DNA of 18,038 nucleotides, taken from assembly GCA_016937825.1 (NCBI GenBank), contig JAFGVT010000045.1:1-18038 (forward strand), read 5' to 3'. The notes under the pieces were generated by a model that saw only the letters and a list, made by a program, of their open reading frames with translations, was not told the DNA's origin and did no database searches. The translations under genes and the position numbers were made by a program. The DNA is from Fidelibacterota bacterium (GTDB lineage Bacteria; Fidelibacterota; Fidelibacteria; Fidelibacterales; Fidelibacteraceae). Shown here in pieces: positions 6,364-13,692 of the stretch (its first letter is position 1; each line of letters begins with the position of its first letter).

Positions 6364-8259
6364 TTATGTCTTTTTTTCCGGCAGCCGCTTGCCGCCTGCC
6401 GGCAGCGGAAGGCGCTCGATGATCTTTTCCATCGTATGGCTCTGTTTCGGCGGAGGCTTGGGGATCGCGGCGCCGGAAAACCCGACAAAAACGATCGCTC
6501 CGGGACCTGCATAAGTGCCGATGACGGGGCCGAACTCTCCGCAATAATAGCTTGCGTTCGGATAGGAAGCGCGGAGCCGTGTCTCAAATTCGGCCGCCTT
6601 TTCGGGACAATTCGCATGAATGATGCCGATCTCGTCGGGCACCCTGTCCCCGAAAAAGGTGCGGAACTTCTTTATAGCGGCGTTCCATCCGCGTTTTCCG
6701 CGGGCGACGATCCCCTCCTTGGCGGTTTCGCCGTTCTCGGTGATCGTGATCAGAGGGATCAGCCCTAAAAGACGGAGCAAGCCCCCCAGATAAGGTTTCA
6801 GGCGCCCGCCCTTGACCGCATATTTCACGGTCTCGAGCATGACGATCATTTTAAATTCCCCGTGCAGGGAAACCAGAAAATCGAGGATCTCCCGCACGGA
6901 ACTTCCCCGTGCGATCATCTGCGAGGCTTTGATGGCCATGATCTGCTGGGCGATGCTTCCGCTTTGGGTGTCGAGGACCGAGATCCGTTTGGGGTCGACA
7001 CGGGAGGCGGCCCGGATCGCGTTCTGGTAAGTGCCGCTGAGCTTCCCGGAAACGTGCAGGGAAATGACATGTTTGTAGTGGGATAAAAGGAAGCGGTACA
7101 TGTTCTCCATGTCCCGGGGAGCCGGTTGCGACGTCTTGGGAAAGACCCGGCCGTTCTTCAGGCGCTCGTAGAACATCGTGTTGTCGATCGTGACCCCGTC
7201 GATGAACAGTTCGTCGCCGAAGGCGATCCGCAGGGGAATGATATTAATGTTATATTTTTCAGCGACATCGTCCGAGATATCCGATGCGCTATCCACAACC
7301 AGGGCGATCTCCTGTTTTTTCTGACTCCGGTGAAAGACCTGGCGCTTCATGTCCTCGGCTTTTTTCCTCCGCACGGTCCCGTACTGTGCCAGGATGGAGA
7401 AAACGGTTTCGGGAGCATTGGTATGGATATGCAGTTTAAGCCGCTCCGTACTGCCCGCCAGAATAAGGGAATCTCCCAGGGGAAGCAAAAGGTCCCGCAG
7501 AAGGTCCCGGTCAAAATGCCGGCCGTCCACCAGGCACTCCGTGCAGAAACGGTATTTCACATTCGGATCGTAGGCGACATCGTGCGACCCCACGATCGGA
7601 GCAAGCCGTTCCTTAAATCCTTCGAAAAGCTGCCGGATGTTCGGACTTTCGATAAATTCGTTGATCCCTTCCAGCATATTGACAAACCCGAGGCCGCCGG
7701 AATCCACATATTTCATTTTTCCTTCGAGCTTCAGTTTCGAGGGTGATTTTTTAAGTTCGATCCTGCATTGCTTGAGTGCATAGGCGGAGATAGCGGCAAA
7801 GTCGTCGGATTCGCGTGCCTTGTCTTCCCAGGTTTCGCCCCACACCCGGATCACGCTGAGAATGGTGCCTTCCTTCGGATCTGCCATGGCTTGATAGGCG
7901 TGGCGGGTCGCGCCGATGGCCGCCTGAGCGAATTCGCGGGTGTTGACCTCTTTTTTACGGACCAGTTCCGTGGCCAGTCCGTAAAAGAACTGCGCTAAGA
8001 TCGAGCCTGAATTTCCGCGTGCGCCGTCCAGCGCCGTATCGGAGACCTGGCGGCTGATCTCCGCCAGCGCAAGGTCGGTATGTGCTCTCAGGGAGGTAAC
8101 GATGGCATGCAGCGTGGCTGCCATGTTCGTTCCGGTGTCCCCGTCGGGAACCGGAAAAACATTTATCTTATTTAAATAGTCCTCGTTGCGGATCAAATTT
8201 TTTGCCGCAGCAATAACGGCCAGACGGAAACGTTTTCCGTCCAGAATGGTGATCTTCAT
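6364..8259 (-). CDS. Fused fatty-acid kinase: DAK2/FakA-like kinase plus DegV/FakB-like fatty-acid-binding domain
   Basis: The 631-residue protein joins two halves that are separate proteins in Firmicutes. Residues 1 to about 200 are a DAK2 (DhaL-like) kinase domain, with metal/ATP loop VFPVPDGDTGTNM around 34-46 and DGARGNSGSI around 78-87. Residues about 225-312 resemble the FakA middle domain, with FCTEC (Cys239) and HIHT (His277, His279) matching its zinc-type Cys/His/His set. Residues about 317-596 are a full DegV/EDD fold (ALVVDSASDIS, KTSQPAP with the Thr/Ser that holds the fatty-acid carboxylate in FakB, LHVSGKLSGTYQNA). FakA with FakB makes acyl-phosphate from free fatty acid and ATP. 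A Pro/Lys-rich tail ends it. I prefer the ATG at 8259 over 8286, because an AGG-rich site precedes the former and none the latter. A good promoter lies upstream, and plsY follows. Confidence 0.88.
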   Translation of the reverse strand: MKITILDGKRFRLAVIAAAKNLIRNEDYLNKINVFPVPDGDTGTNMAATLHAIVTSLRAHTDLALAEISRQVSDTALDGARGNSGSILAQFFYGLATELVRKKEVNTREFAQAAIGATRHAYQAMADPKEGTILSVIRVWGETWEDKARESDDFAAISAYALKQCRIELKKSPSKLKLEGKMKYVDSGGLGFVNMLEGINEFIESPNIRQLFEGFKERLAPIVGSHDVAYDPNVKYRFCTECLVDGRHFDRDLLRDLLLPLGDSLILAGSTERLKLHIHTNAPETVFSILAQYGTVRRKKAEDMKRQVFHRSQKKQEIALVVDSASDISDDVAEKYNINIIPLRIAFGDELFIDGVTIDNTMFYERLKNGRVFPKTSQPAPRDMENMYRFLLSHYKHVISLHVSGKLSGTYQNAIRAASRVDPKRISVLDTQSGSIAQQIMAIKASQMIARGSSVREILDFLVSLHGEFKMIVMLETVKYAVKGGRLKPYLGGLLRLLGLIPLITITENGETAKEGIVARGKRGWNAAIKKFRTFFGDRVPDEIGIIHANCPEKAAEFETRLRASYPNASYYCGEFGPVIGTYAGPGAIVFVGFSGAAIPKPPPKQSHTMEKIIERLPLPAGGKRLPEKKT

Positions 8260-8304
8260 AAAAATAGCCCTGTCCTGTGCATTCATTCATTCAAGAAACA
8301 AAAG

Positions 8305-8333
8305 AATATATTACGTCACAACGGGATAAACAA
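8305..8333 (-). promoter_or_regulatory. Predicted sigma-70-like promoter of the fatty-acid kinase - plsY - Nudix operon
   Basis: On the minus strand, TTGTTT (8333-8328) and TATATT (8310-8305) are separated by exactly 17 bases in the short gap after the patatin stop. Transcription would begin near 8298, giving a leader of about 40 bases to the ATG at 8259. It would allow this operon to be expressed independently of the patatin gene. Sequence match only. Confidence 0.5.
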
Positions 8334-8341
8334 CCCCTTTG

Positions 8342-9199
8342 TTACCCGAAAAACGCTTTCAGCTGTTCCGAAGCCTGTTCATATCCCATGCCGATGGCGA
8401 TCTCGTGGCGTTTGAACTCCCATATTTTCATTGTATCCCCAAGGTCAACGTAAATTGCCAGGTCCGGCTTGCTGATATTGATCCCCTTAAAGGTGGCTTC
8501 GGTCGCGGAGATGGCCATGGACCGGGAGATCACCTTCAAAATGCGCGGGCTTTCGTTCCCGGCGGTTTCGTCGCGTTCATCGCCGGGCGAAATATCCAGA
8601 TATCCGGGTGTATTGTTGTTCAGGGACGCCTTGAGTATCCCGACCCCGATGCGCAGGCTGAGGGGATACGGGTTGAGCGCGCGCAGCGGGACGGCATCCC
8701 GCACCCCGCCGTCGATCAGTCGCAGGCCGTTCGCTTCGAAGGGCGGGAAAACGCCCGGGACCGAGATGCTGGCCCGGATGGCATCGGCGATCCGTCCCCG
8801 GTGAATGTAATAGGTCTTTCCGCTGTCCAGGTCGACCGTGGCCGCCAGAAAGGGAATGTCGCAATCTTCAATGCGCTTTTCTCCCAGGATGTCAAGCAGC
8901 AGGCGGTAAATTCGTTTTCCGTTCATCAGTCCGCCCCGAAAGGACATTTTCAGGTAGTCGAAAAGATCGTCCCCGAGCTGCTGCGACAGATCGATCAGCC
9001 CCTCAACCGGGATCCCCGACACATACAGTCCGCCGATAAGCGCTCCGGCGCTGTTCCCGCTGATGACCCGCGGAAAAATCCCGTATTCTTCCAGCGCTTT
9101 CAGTACGCCGACATGCGCCAGCCCCAGGGCGCCGCCCCCGCCGAGCGCAATGCCGCAATGCCGCCGCCGGCTTCTGTGATAGATCTGTTTCGGGTTCAT
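8342..9199 (-). CDS. Patatin-like phospholipase (RssA/NTE type)
   Basis: A 285-residue serine lipid hydrolase with the patatin catalytic dyad. The oxyanion glycine run GIALGGGGALGLAHVGVL is at residues 16-33, the nucleophile motif GNSAG at 48-52 with Ser50, and DGG at 163-165 with Asp163. The usual element before the nucleophile is GTSAG; here Thr is replaced by Asn, a conservative oddity. There is no signal peptide or membrane anchor, so it is probably cytoplasmic and may act at the membrane face. Family members cleave acyl chains from phospholipids or lysophospholipids. It lies 82 bases upstream of the fatty-acid kinase start on the same strand, which suggests use of released fatty acids. 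The AGGA site before the ATG is only two bases away, so initiation may be inefficient. Confidence 0.9.
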   Translation of the reverse strand: MNPKQIYHRSRRRHCGIALGGGGALGLAHVGVLKALEEYGIFPRVISGNSAGALIGGLYVSGIPVEGLIDLSQQLGDDLFDYLKMSFRGGLMNGKRIYRLLLDILGEKRIEDCDIPFLAATVDLDSGKTYYIHRGRIADAIRASISVPGVFPPFEANGLRLIDGGVRDAVPLRALNPYPLSLRIGVGILKASLNNNTPGYLDISPGDERDETAGNESPRILKVISRSMAISATEATFKGINISKPDLAIYVDLGDTMKIWEFKRHEIAIGMGYEQASEQLKAFFG

Positions 9200-9225
9200 G
9201 GTCCTTTGCCGTCCGTTTTATAAAT

Positions 9226-9254
9226 ATTATACCGCGTTAATGCCGATAAACGAA
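9226..9254 (-). promoter_or_regulatory. Possible promoter of the patatin-like gene
   Basis: A perfect -10 hexamer TATAAT is at 9231-9226 on the minus strand. At 17 bases upstream the -35 position is TTCGTT, a poor match. The predicted start point near 9219 gives a leader of about 20 bases. It lies just past the terminator of the upstream transcription unit, which is where a new promoter is expected. Confidence 0.4.
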
Positions 9255-9270
9255 ACCTTGTTTCAATATA

Positions 9271-9296
9271 AGAAAAAGGCAGGTTTCCCTGCCTTT
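9271..9296 (-). terminator. Rho-independent terminator after the EamA-like transporter gene
   Basis: On the minus strand a perfect 9-base-pair stem, AAAGGCAGG / CCTGCCTTT (arms at 9296-9288 and 9283-9275), is closed by a GAAA tetraloop. The 3' arm runs into TTTTTCTTAT. It begins four bases after the TAA of the transporter gene and ends the minus-strand unit coming from the right. Confidence 0.85.
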
Positions 9297-9299
9297 CCT

Positions 9300-10334
9300 T
9301 TATTCTTTAATCTGTTTTTTCTTTTCCAGCAGGGGCGGAATGCTGAGGAAGAGGATGGAAACGATAATGATCCCCGCTCCGATCAGCTGGCTGGCGGCCG
9401 GCAGGTGCTGGCCGGGGAACAGCGCCAGCAGGAAGGATGCGATCACGCCTGCCAGAACGCTCGAAGAACGGTTGACGGGTATGCAATAGGTGTTCTCGCT
9501 TTTATCCAGGAAAACCAGGGTCCCGAAAAATCCCGTTCCCTGGGACATGATGCCGATGAGGATCAGCGCCCAGAGATAGGGCTGATCCCAGTGAATGGTC
9601 CAGCCGGCGCGAACGACATCTCCGATATCCCCTTTCATCAGGGCGAAAACGCCCAGGATCAGGACAAATACGGGCGTGGAAACCATGGTCTCCTCCACAA
9701 AGTACCGGAGATTCACCTCTTTGCTGCTGGATTTTGCGTTCCGGCTCATGAACTGAAAGCGCATATAGTAGCTGAAGAGATATACCAGGATCACCAGCAG
9801 GGCGGCCAGCGGGATGTTAAAATTCTTGGCGTCGAAAAGACTGACCGCCAGGGCCAGCAGGGCGCCGGTCAATCCGGCCCAGGAGAACCAGCGGACTTTC
9901 CGCTTTGTGATGCTGTCCACGATGGGCCCGATGATCAGAACGCCGCCCCGCATCAGGAGCATGGCCATCACGATGCTCATGCCTTCAAAGGTATAGGCAA
10001 GCGTGGTCGTTCCGATGATCAGCGCGGTGAAGATACCGGAAAGCAGGGTCCACTTTGTCGGATGCGGTACGGAAACGCCCAGAACCGTGCTGTGCTTTGC
10101 ATATTTCCACCAGCCCAGCAGGGAGATGAGAATGATCATGGTCGTCAGGGTCGCAAGCGCCGTGACCGGCAGGATCGAGAACCCCGCAAGACCTGTTCCG
10201 TCCAGGGAGGGAAGAAGGCCTTTGCTCATGATCTTGGTCAACAGGCTGTAGGGAATATAAGCGGCAAAATATCCGAAGGCGAAACCCCAGATGCTGTTCT
10301 CGGAAAGAATTTGTTTAAATGTTTTCTTTTCCAA
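9300..10334 (-). CDS. EamA-like (drug/metabolite transporter superfamily) ten-helix membrane protein
   Basis: A polytopic inner-membrane protein of about 344 residues with roughly ten hydrophobic segments. It ends in a pattern typical of EamA transporters, a helix, a short loop, then QLIGAGIIIVSILFL. Charged loops and a basic tail (EKKKQIKE) suggest the usual orientation. The substrate is unknown. I place the start at the TTG at 10334, which has AAAGGA seven bases upstream and lies just after the stop of the preceding gene. The in-frame GTG at 10373 would overlap that gene by 25 bases and has no ribosome site. It forms a pair with the P-loop protein (14 bases apart), and a terminator follows directly. 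The family assignment rests on topology and the C-terminal pattern, so it is moderate. Confidence 0.65.
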   Translation of the reverse strand: MEKKTFKQILSENSIWGFAFGYFAAYIPYSLLTKIMSKGLLPSLDGTGLAGFSILPVTALATLTTMIILISLLGWWKYAKHSTVLGVSVPHPTKWTLLSGIFTALIIGTTTLAYTFEGMSIVMAMLLMRGGVLIIGPIVDSITKRKVRWFSWAGLTGALLALAVSLFDAKNFNIPLAALLVILVYLFSYYMRFQFMSRNAKSSSKEVNLRYFVEETMVSTPVFVLILGVFALMKGDIGDVVRAGWTIHWDQPYLWALILIGIMSQGTGFFGTLVFLDKSENTYCIPVNRSSSVLAGVIASFLLALFPGQHLPAASQLIGAGIIIVSILFLSIPPLLEKKKQIKE

Positions 10335-10341
10335 AATACGG

Positions 10342-10350
10342 TCCTTTTTT
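10342..10350 (-). promoter_or_regulatory. Ribosome binding site that decides the TTG start of the EamA-like gene
   Basis: On the minus strand AAAAAAGGA (10350-10342) stands seven bases before TTG at 10334, overlapping the TAA of the upstream P-loop gene. No comparable site precedes the GTG at 10373. Confidence 0.55.
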
Positions 10351-11068
10351 ATTTCTGGTTCTTGATCTTCCACAGGGTGCTGAAACAGGCGTCGAGCGCA
10401 GGGCCGAGCTTTGCCGGATCGTCGGTGACTTCCGGCATGTTGTTGAGCACCACATAGGGGATCTTGTGACCCGAATAATGAACGAACTCGGGATCGTTCC
10501 CGCGGAAACTTTCCCAGTCGACTTCCTTGTAAAGGCGTTCAAGCTTGTTGTCCGGCAATCCATGTTCAAGGATAGAGTCCGGCCGGTTCGGGTTGAAGCG
10601 GCGGCGGTTCTTTCGCAGGGATTCCTTAAAGGGAACGTCGATATATAAGATACAGGCCTTTTTCAGGATATCTTCGCTCAGCGAGCGAAAGGCGCTTTCG
10701 TATCCGCCGTGCTCGCTTCCGCGGCTGAATTCGATGATCGTGGTCGTGGTGTCCGCATAGCCTTCGTCGCGAAGTTTTTTCTCGTATTCGAGCGAGATCC
10801 GCTCGATCAGAAGATTCCATTGATATTCATGCAGAAAATAGCCGTCGTGATCCGAATGGATCCGGGGCTTGTTCATGATCTTTTCCAGAATGGCGTCCTC
10901 TTCAAACCAGGTCCAAAGCATGGGAAAATCGTCAATCTCTTCAAATTTGTTTATATGGAAACGTTTCAGACGTTCCTCATCCGGTGTTTTTTTCAAATAA
11001 TCGATGACTTCGGATTTCCCCGCAGCGGGACGTCCCATCAGAATGATCAACTCAAAATGCTTCTTCAT
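10349..11068 (-). CDS. P-loop kinase-like NTPase of unknown substrate
   Basis: A 239-residue cytoplasmic protein with a Walker A motif GRPAAGKS at residues 12-19 right after the first strand (FELIILM), as in small-molecule kinases and AAA_33-type P-loop proteins. A Walker B-like strand TTTTIIEFSRG lies at 107-117. The basic stretch RKNRRRFNPNR around 153-162 is consistent with an arginine-rich lid that contacts phosphates. I do not recognise the substrate. I chose the ATG at 11068 because AGGAG lies seven bases upstream, not the in-frame ATG at 11083, which lacks one. It is followed by the EamA-like transporter and preceded, after 124 bases with no clear promoter, by the lactate dehydrogenase gene. 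Confidence 0.72.
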   Translation of the reverse strand: MKKHFELIILMGRPAAGKSEVIDYLKKTPDEERLKRFHINKFEEIDDFPMLWTWFEEDAILEKIMNKPRIHSDHDGYFLHEYQWNLLIERISLEYEKKLRDEGYADTTTTIIEFSRGSEHGGYESAFRSLSEDILKKACILYIDVPFKESLRKNRRRFNPNRPDSILEHGLPDNKLERLYKEVDWESFRGNDPEFVHYSGHKIPYVVLNNMPEVTDDPAKLGPALDACFSTLWKIKNQK

Positions 11069-11192
11069 ATACCAACTCCTCATTGCTTTTCAGAACCTCG
11101 AAAAGTACTAAAAAACTTCCCGATATAAAACAGAAAAGACGGGGGATGCTGAAAAACGAAGAATGCGAACACACCCGTTTGCGGCCTTTCTC

Positions 11193-12233
11193 CTAAAAGC
11201 AACGTATCTTTCCGGGTTTCACGCAGTTCTTTTCGCAGCGGTAGCAGATCTCGTTCTGCAGGGCGCGTCCCTCAAAAAAATCGTCGATGTTCTGAAGCGT
11301 GGTCTCTGCGATGTTCCGGAGCGCTTCGCGGGTAAAAAAACCCTGATGTGAGGTGATCAGAACGTTCGGGAAGGTCATCAGGCGCGCCAGGATATCGTCC
11401 CCGATCGCCGAATTGGAGAAATCTTCAAAGAAATACTCCGCTTCTTCTTCGTAGACGTCCAGTCCGGCGCCGCCGATAATTCCTTTTTTCAGGCCGCGTA
11501 TCATGGCGCGCGTGTCGATCAGCTCGCCGCGGCCGGTATTGATCAGCAGGACCCCTTTTTTCATCTTGCCGATCGCCTCGTCATTGATCATATAACGGGT
11601 TTCGGGTGTAAGCGGACAATGCAGGGAGATAACGTCCGATTCGCGGTACAGCGTCTCAAGGTCGGTATATTCGATCCCGGTCGCTTCTGCATAAGCCTTG
11701 TTCGGATAATGGTCGTTTGCCAGAACGCGCATGCCGTAGCCTTTGAGAATGGAGATCAGGCACTGCCCGATCTTGCCCGTTCCGATCACGCCCGCGGTTT
11801 TCCCGTGCAGATCGAAGCCCATCAGTCCGTCGATCGAGAAGTTCCCGTCACGGGTGCGGAAGAAGGCGCGGTGGGTCTTGCGGTTCAGCGAACTGACCAG
11901 GGCCATGGCGTGTTCCGCGACCGCATAGGGGGAATAGCTCGGCACGCGAACGACATGGATATTGTTGTAGCTCTCACTCAGGTCCACATTGTTGTAGCCG
12001 GCGCAGCGCAGGGCGATCAGTTCGATACCGTGCTCCTTAAGATGTTTCAGGACCGGTTTGTTCAGTTCGTCATTTACGAAGGCGCAGACCGCGTCGTACC
12101 CGTCCGTCAGTTCAACGGTATGTTCGTTCAGGCGGGCCTTGAAATAGGTGATCTCAAAGTCAAAGCCCTTGCTTACCTCGTCAAAGGACTGCTTATCGTA
12201 GGGCTTGGTGTCGAAGAATGCGATTTTTTTCAT
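11193..12233 (-). CDS. ldhA: D-lactate dehydrogenase, LdhA-type (2-hydroxyacid dehydrogenase), with Cys-rich C-terminus
   Basis: An NAD-dependent reductase of the D-2-hydroxyacid dehydrogenase family that most likely interconverts pyruvate and D-lactate in fermentation. The 346-residue product has the NAD loop VIGTGKIGQ at 149-157, and the catalytic triad is intact: Arg235 in NTGRGELID, Glu264 in YEEEAEYFFED, His296 in SHQGF. The substrate-side segment RCAGYNNVD (76-84) is typical of LdhA. The start at 12233 follows a perfect AGGAGG; the longer frame upstream has no such site. The C-terminus is longer than in E. coli LdhA and carries four cysteines at 330, 333, 337 and 345, which could bind a metal or be redox-active. 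Neighbours are a DUF4405-like protein upstream and a P-loop protein downstream. Confidence 0.92.
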   Translation of the reverse strand: MKKIAFFDTKPYDKQSFDEVSKGFDFEITYFKARLNEHTVELTDGYDAVCAFVNDELNKPVLKHLKEHGIELIALRCAGYNNVDLSESYNNIHVVRVPSYSPYAVAEHAMALVSSLNRKTHRAFFRTRDGNFSIDGLMGFDLHGKTAGVIGTGKIGQCLISILKGYGMRVLANDHYPNKAYAEATGIEYTDLETLYRESDVISLHCPLTPETRYMINDEAIGKMKKGVLLINTGRGELIDTRAMIRGLKKGIIGGAGLDVYEEEAEYFFEDFSNSAIGDDILARLMTFPNVLITSHQGFFTREALRNIAETTLQNIDDFFEGRALQNEICYRCEKNCVKPGKIRCF

Positions 12234-12239
12234 TGAATT

Positions 12240-12245
12240 CCTCCT
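12240..12245 (-). promoter_or_regulatory. Consensus Shine-Dalgarno site of ldhA
   Basis: A perfect AGGAGG on the minus strand lies six bases before the ATG at 12233. It fixes the start and rules out the 34-codon upstream extension. Its strength is also evidence that this lineage uses Shine-Dalgarno initiation, unlike most Bacteroidota. Confidence 0.9.
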
Positions 12246-12307
12246 GCGGGTCAATGATCCGTTAAAGATGAAAGGGTCTGCATGTTCCCCGGGAGTTCGT
12301 TTTAGGT

Positions 12308-12514
12308 CTATTTTTTCCTGAGCGTCTTGAACCATTTCCGGTTCAGGAAAATGTGGAGCGCCAGCAGGGCGACAAGAATGATCCCGGCAGCCTCATGGGC
12401 TTCCCTGATCGCTGAGCCGCCGTCCCCCGTTTTGAGCAGGACCAGAATAATGATCACGGCCAGCAGGGACAGGGCCAGCAGCGGATTTACAACCTTAAGC
12501 CATTTACTGTTCAT
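12308..12514 (-). CDS. Small two-helix membrane protein, DUF4405-like
   Basis: A 68-residue protein with two predicted transmembrane helices (about residues 9-27 and 42-58) and a basic tail (RKWFKTLRKK). The second helix carries His40 and His54 in the pattern HEAAG...LHIFLNRKWF, which resembles DUF4405 and related cytochrome-b-like membrane proteins, where such histidines bind haem. Only half of a normal four-helix unit is present, so it may dimerise or may not bind haem. The ATG at 12514 has AAAGGA six bases upstream. It sits 74 bases before the ldhA start on the same strand, so co-transcription is possible. Function unknown. Confidence 0.7.
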   Translation of the reverse strand: MNSKWLKVVNPLLALSLLAVIIILVLLKTGDGGSAIREAHEAAGIILVALLALHIFLNRKWFKTLRKK

Positions 12515-12610
12515 ACCGTTTCCTTTATCTTGCTTGTTTTCAATCCTTTTTTAACGTCAGGATGCTTTTCTTCCTGAACCCCGGTCCAAACCCCGGACGC
12601 CCGGCGCCGA

Positions 12611-13477
12611 TCAGTAGTAGATGATCCTGCGCTCATAATAAATATACGGTTCATCGTTCCGATATTCGATCTTTACGATCCAGTTTCCCCGCGGGTCCTT
12701 TTCATATTCGAAGCGGTGTTCCGCCTGCAAGACGGTATCGGCCTCCGCTTCCTCCCCCGTATCGACCGTGTAGATCCGGGCGGCAGATAGAAGCGCGTCC
12801 TCGTTATAGTTCAGTTCATAGAATCCGATCAGTTCGTCGTTCTCGTCATAGCGGAAAATGTTCCGGATGTGCTCGCCCTCGTATTCGATCCTGCTGATAT
12901 AGCGCAATCCGTAGTATCCGAAACTGCGCTCCTCGATCTGTTTGCCGGCGTCGTTGTATATCCAGTAAAGCGAATCATAAAGGCTTCCGGGCTCCCAGTA
13001 GATCGCGCGGGAGATCAGCTTGTTGTCCTCGTCGTAATGAAGGAACCAGAGCTGAACAAGGCTGCTGTCCGCCTTATAGCGGGAACGGCCGGTCTGGTTG
13101 CCCTTCCTGTCGTAGGACCATACCCAGTCCGACACCACCTCGCCGTTTCCGTTGTAATTGATTTCCCGTGCACATTTTCCGGGGACGTTGTAATAACGGA
13201 GCGTCTTTGAATCGCTGCTGTCCGTTTCCCCGTAAAAATAAGCTCCGGTAATATAGCCTTTCTTGTCGAAGGAAACGGTCTGGTCGCCTTCGTTGCTCTT
13301 CTCCAGGTCCCGGTCGCCTTTGACGACCTCTCCGTCCTTTTCAACCGCATCGTAGTGGCGGATCGTGACATGATTGACCTTTCCTTTAAGCTCGTAGCTT
13401 TCAAGGTCCGTTTTTTTATCGACCGATGAGCATGAGAGCAGCATCAGAAAGATCGCAATGCCTGCAAGACGCTTCAT
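12611..13477 (-). CDS. Lipoprotein with YD/RHS-like repeats
   Basis: A 288-residue predicted lipoprotein. The signal peptide MKRLAGIAIFLMLLSC ends in lipobox LLSC with Cys16 as the lipidation site, followed by Ser-Ser. The mature part is built of irregular units rich in Tyr, Asp, Gly and Asn, such as SYDRKGNQTGRSRY, HYDEDNKLISRAIY, IYNDAGKQIEERSF, RYDENDELIGFYEL and a last DPRGNWIVKIEY. These resemble YD repeats and probably form stacked beta-hairpins at the cell envelope. I do not recognise a specific function. The start at 13477 follows AAGGAGG at five bases; the upstream in-frame ATG at 13528 would spoil the signal peptide. It is divergent from the beta-barrel gene at 13693. Confidence 0.8.
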   Translation of the reverse strand: MKRLAGIAIFLMLLSCSSVDKKTDLESYELKGKVNHVTIRHYDAVEKDGEVVKGDRDLEKSNEGDQTVSFDKKGYITGAYFYGETDSSDSKTLRYYNVPGKCAREINYNGNGEVVSDWVWSYDRKGNQTGRSRYKADSSLVQLWFLHYDEDNKLISRAIYWEPGSLYDSLYWIYNDAGKQIEERSFGYYGLRYISRIEYEGEHIRNIFRYDENDELIGFYELNYNEDALLSAARIYTVDTGEEAEADTVLQAEHRFEYEKDPRGNWIVKIEYRNDEPYIYYERRIIYY

Positions 13478-13534
13478 AAAAGCCTCCTTGTGTTTGATCT
13501 GCGGAAGATGTATATTCAATTGAAACAATTTACG

Positions 13535-13548
13535 TCCCGTGTGCGGGA
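13535..13548. promoter_or_regulatory. Short palindrome between divergent envelope genes
   Basis: TCCCG-TGTG-CGGGA is a perfect inverted repeat with five-base arms and a four-base centre, in the 215-base gap between the lipoprotein gene (minus) and the beta-barrel gene (plus). It could be an operator. No T-run follows on either strand, so it is not a terminator. I found no convincing promoter in this gap. Confidence 0.3.
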
Positions 13549-13692
13549 ATCACAAGAAAATAGACGGCTAACGCGAAGGCGGAAGTCTTAAAAAATATCG
13601 CGTGATTTTTTCCTGCCGGGGAACAAAAGACGCTTAAAACCATTAGCGCCTGAATTTGCGATACGCATGACATAAAAAAACAAGGAGAGAAA

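Noticed and set aside
8259..8286. Longer start for the fatty-acid kinase fusion (ATG at 8286, ATGAATGAATG)
   Set aside because: No ribosome site precedes it, and the ATG at 8259 places the DAK2 domain at the usual distance from the N-terminus.
12557..12577. Inverted repeat TCAGGA...TCCTGA as a terminator after the YD-repeat lipoprotein gene
   Set aside because: Only six base pairs with a nine-base loop, and no T-run follows on the minus strand, so terminator function is not supported.
13540..13554. A second CRP-like site, TGTGC...TCACA
   Set aside because: The half-sites are five bases apart instead of six and the left half is imperfect; probably chance.
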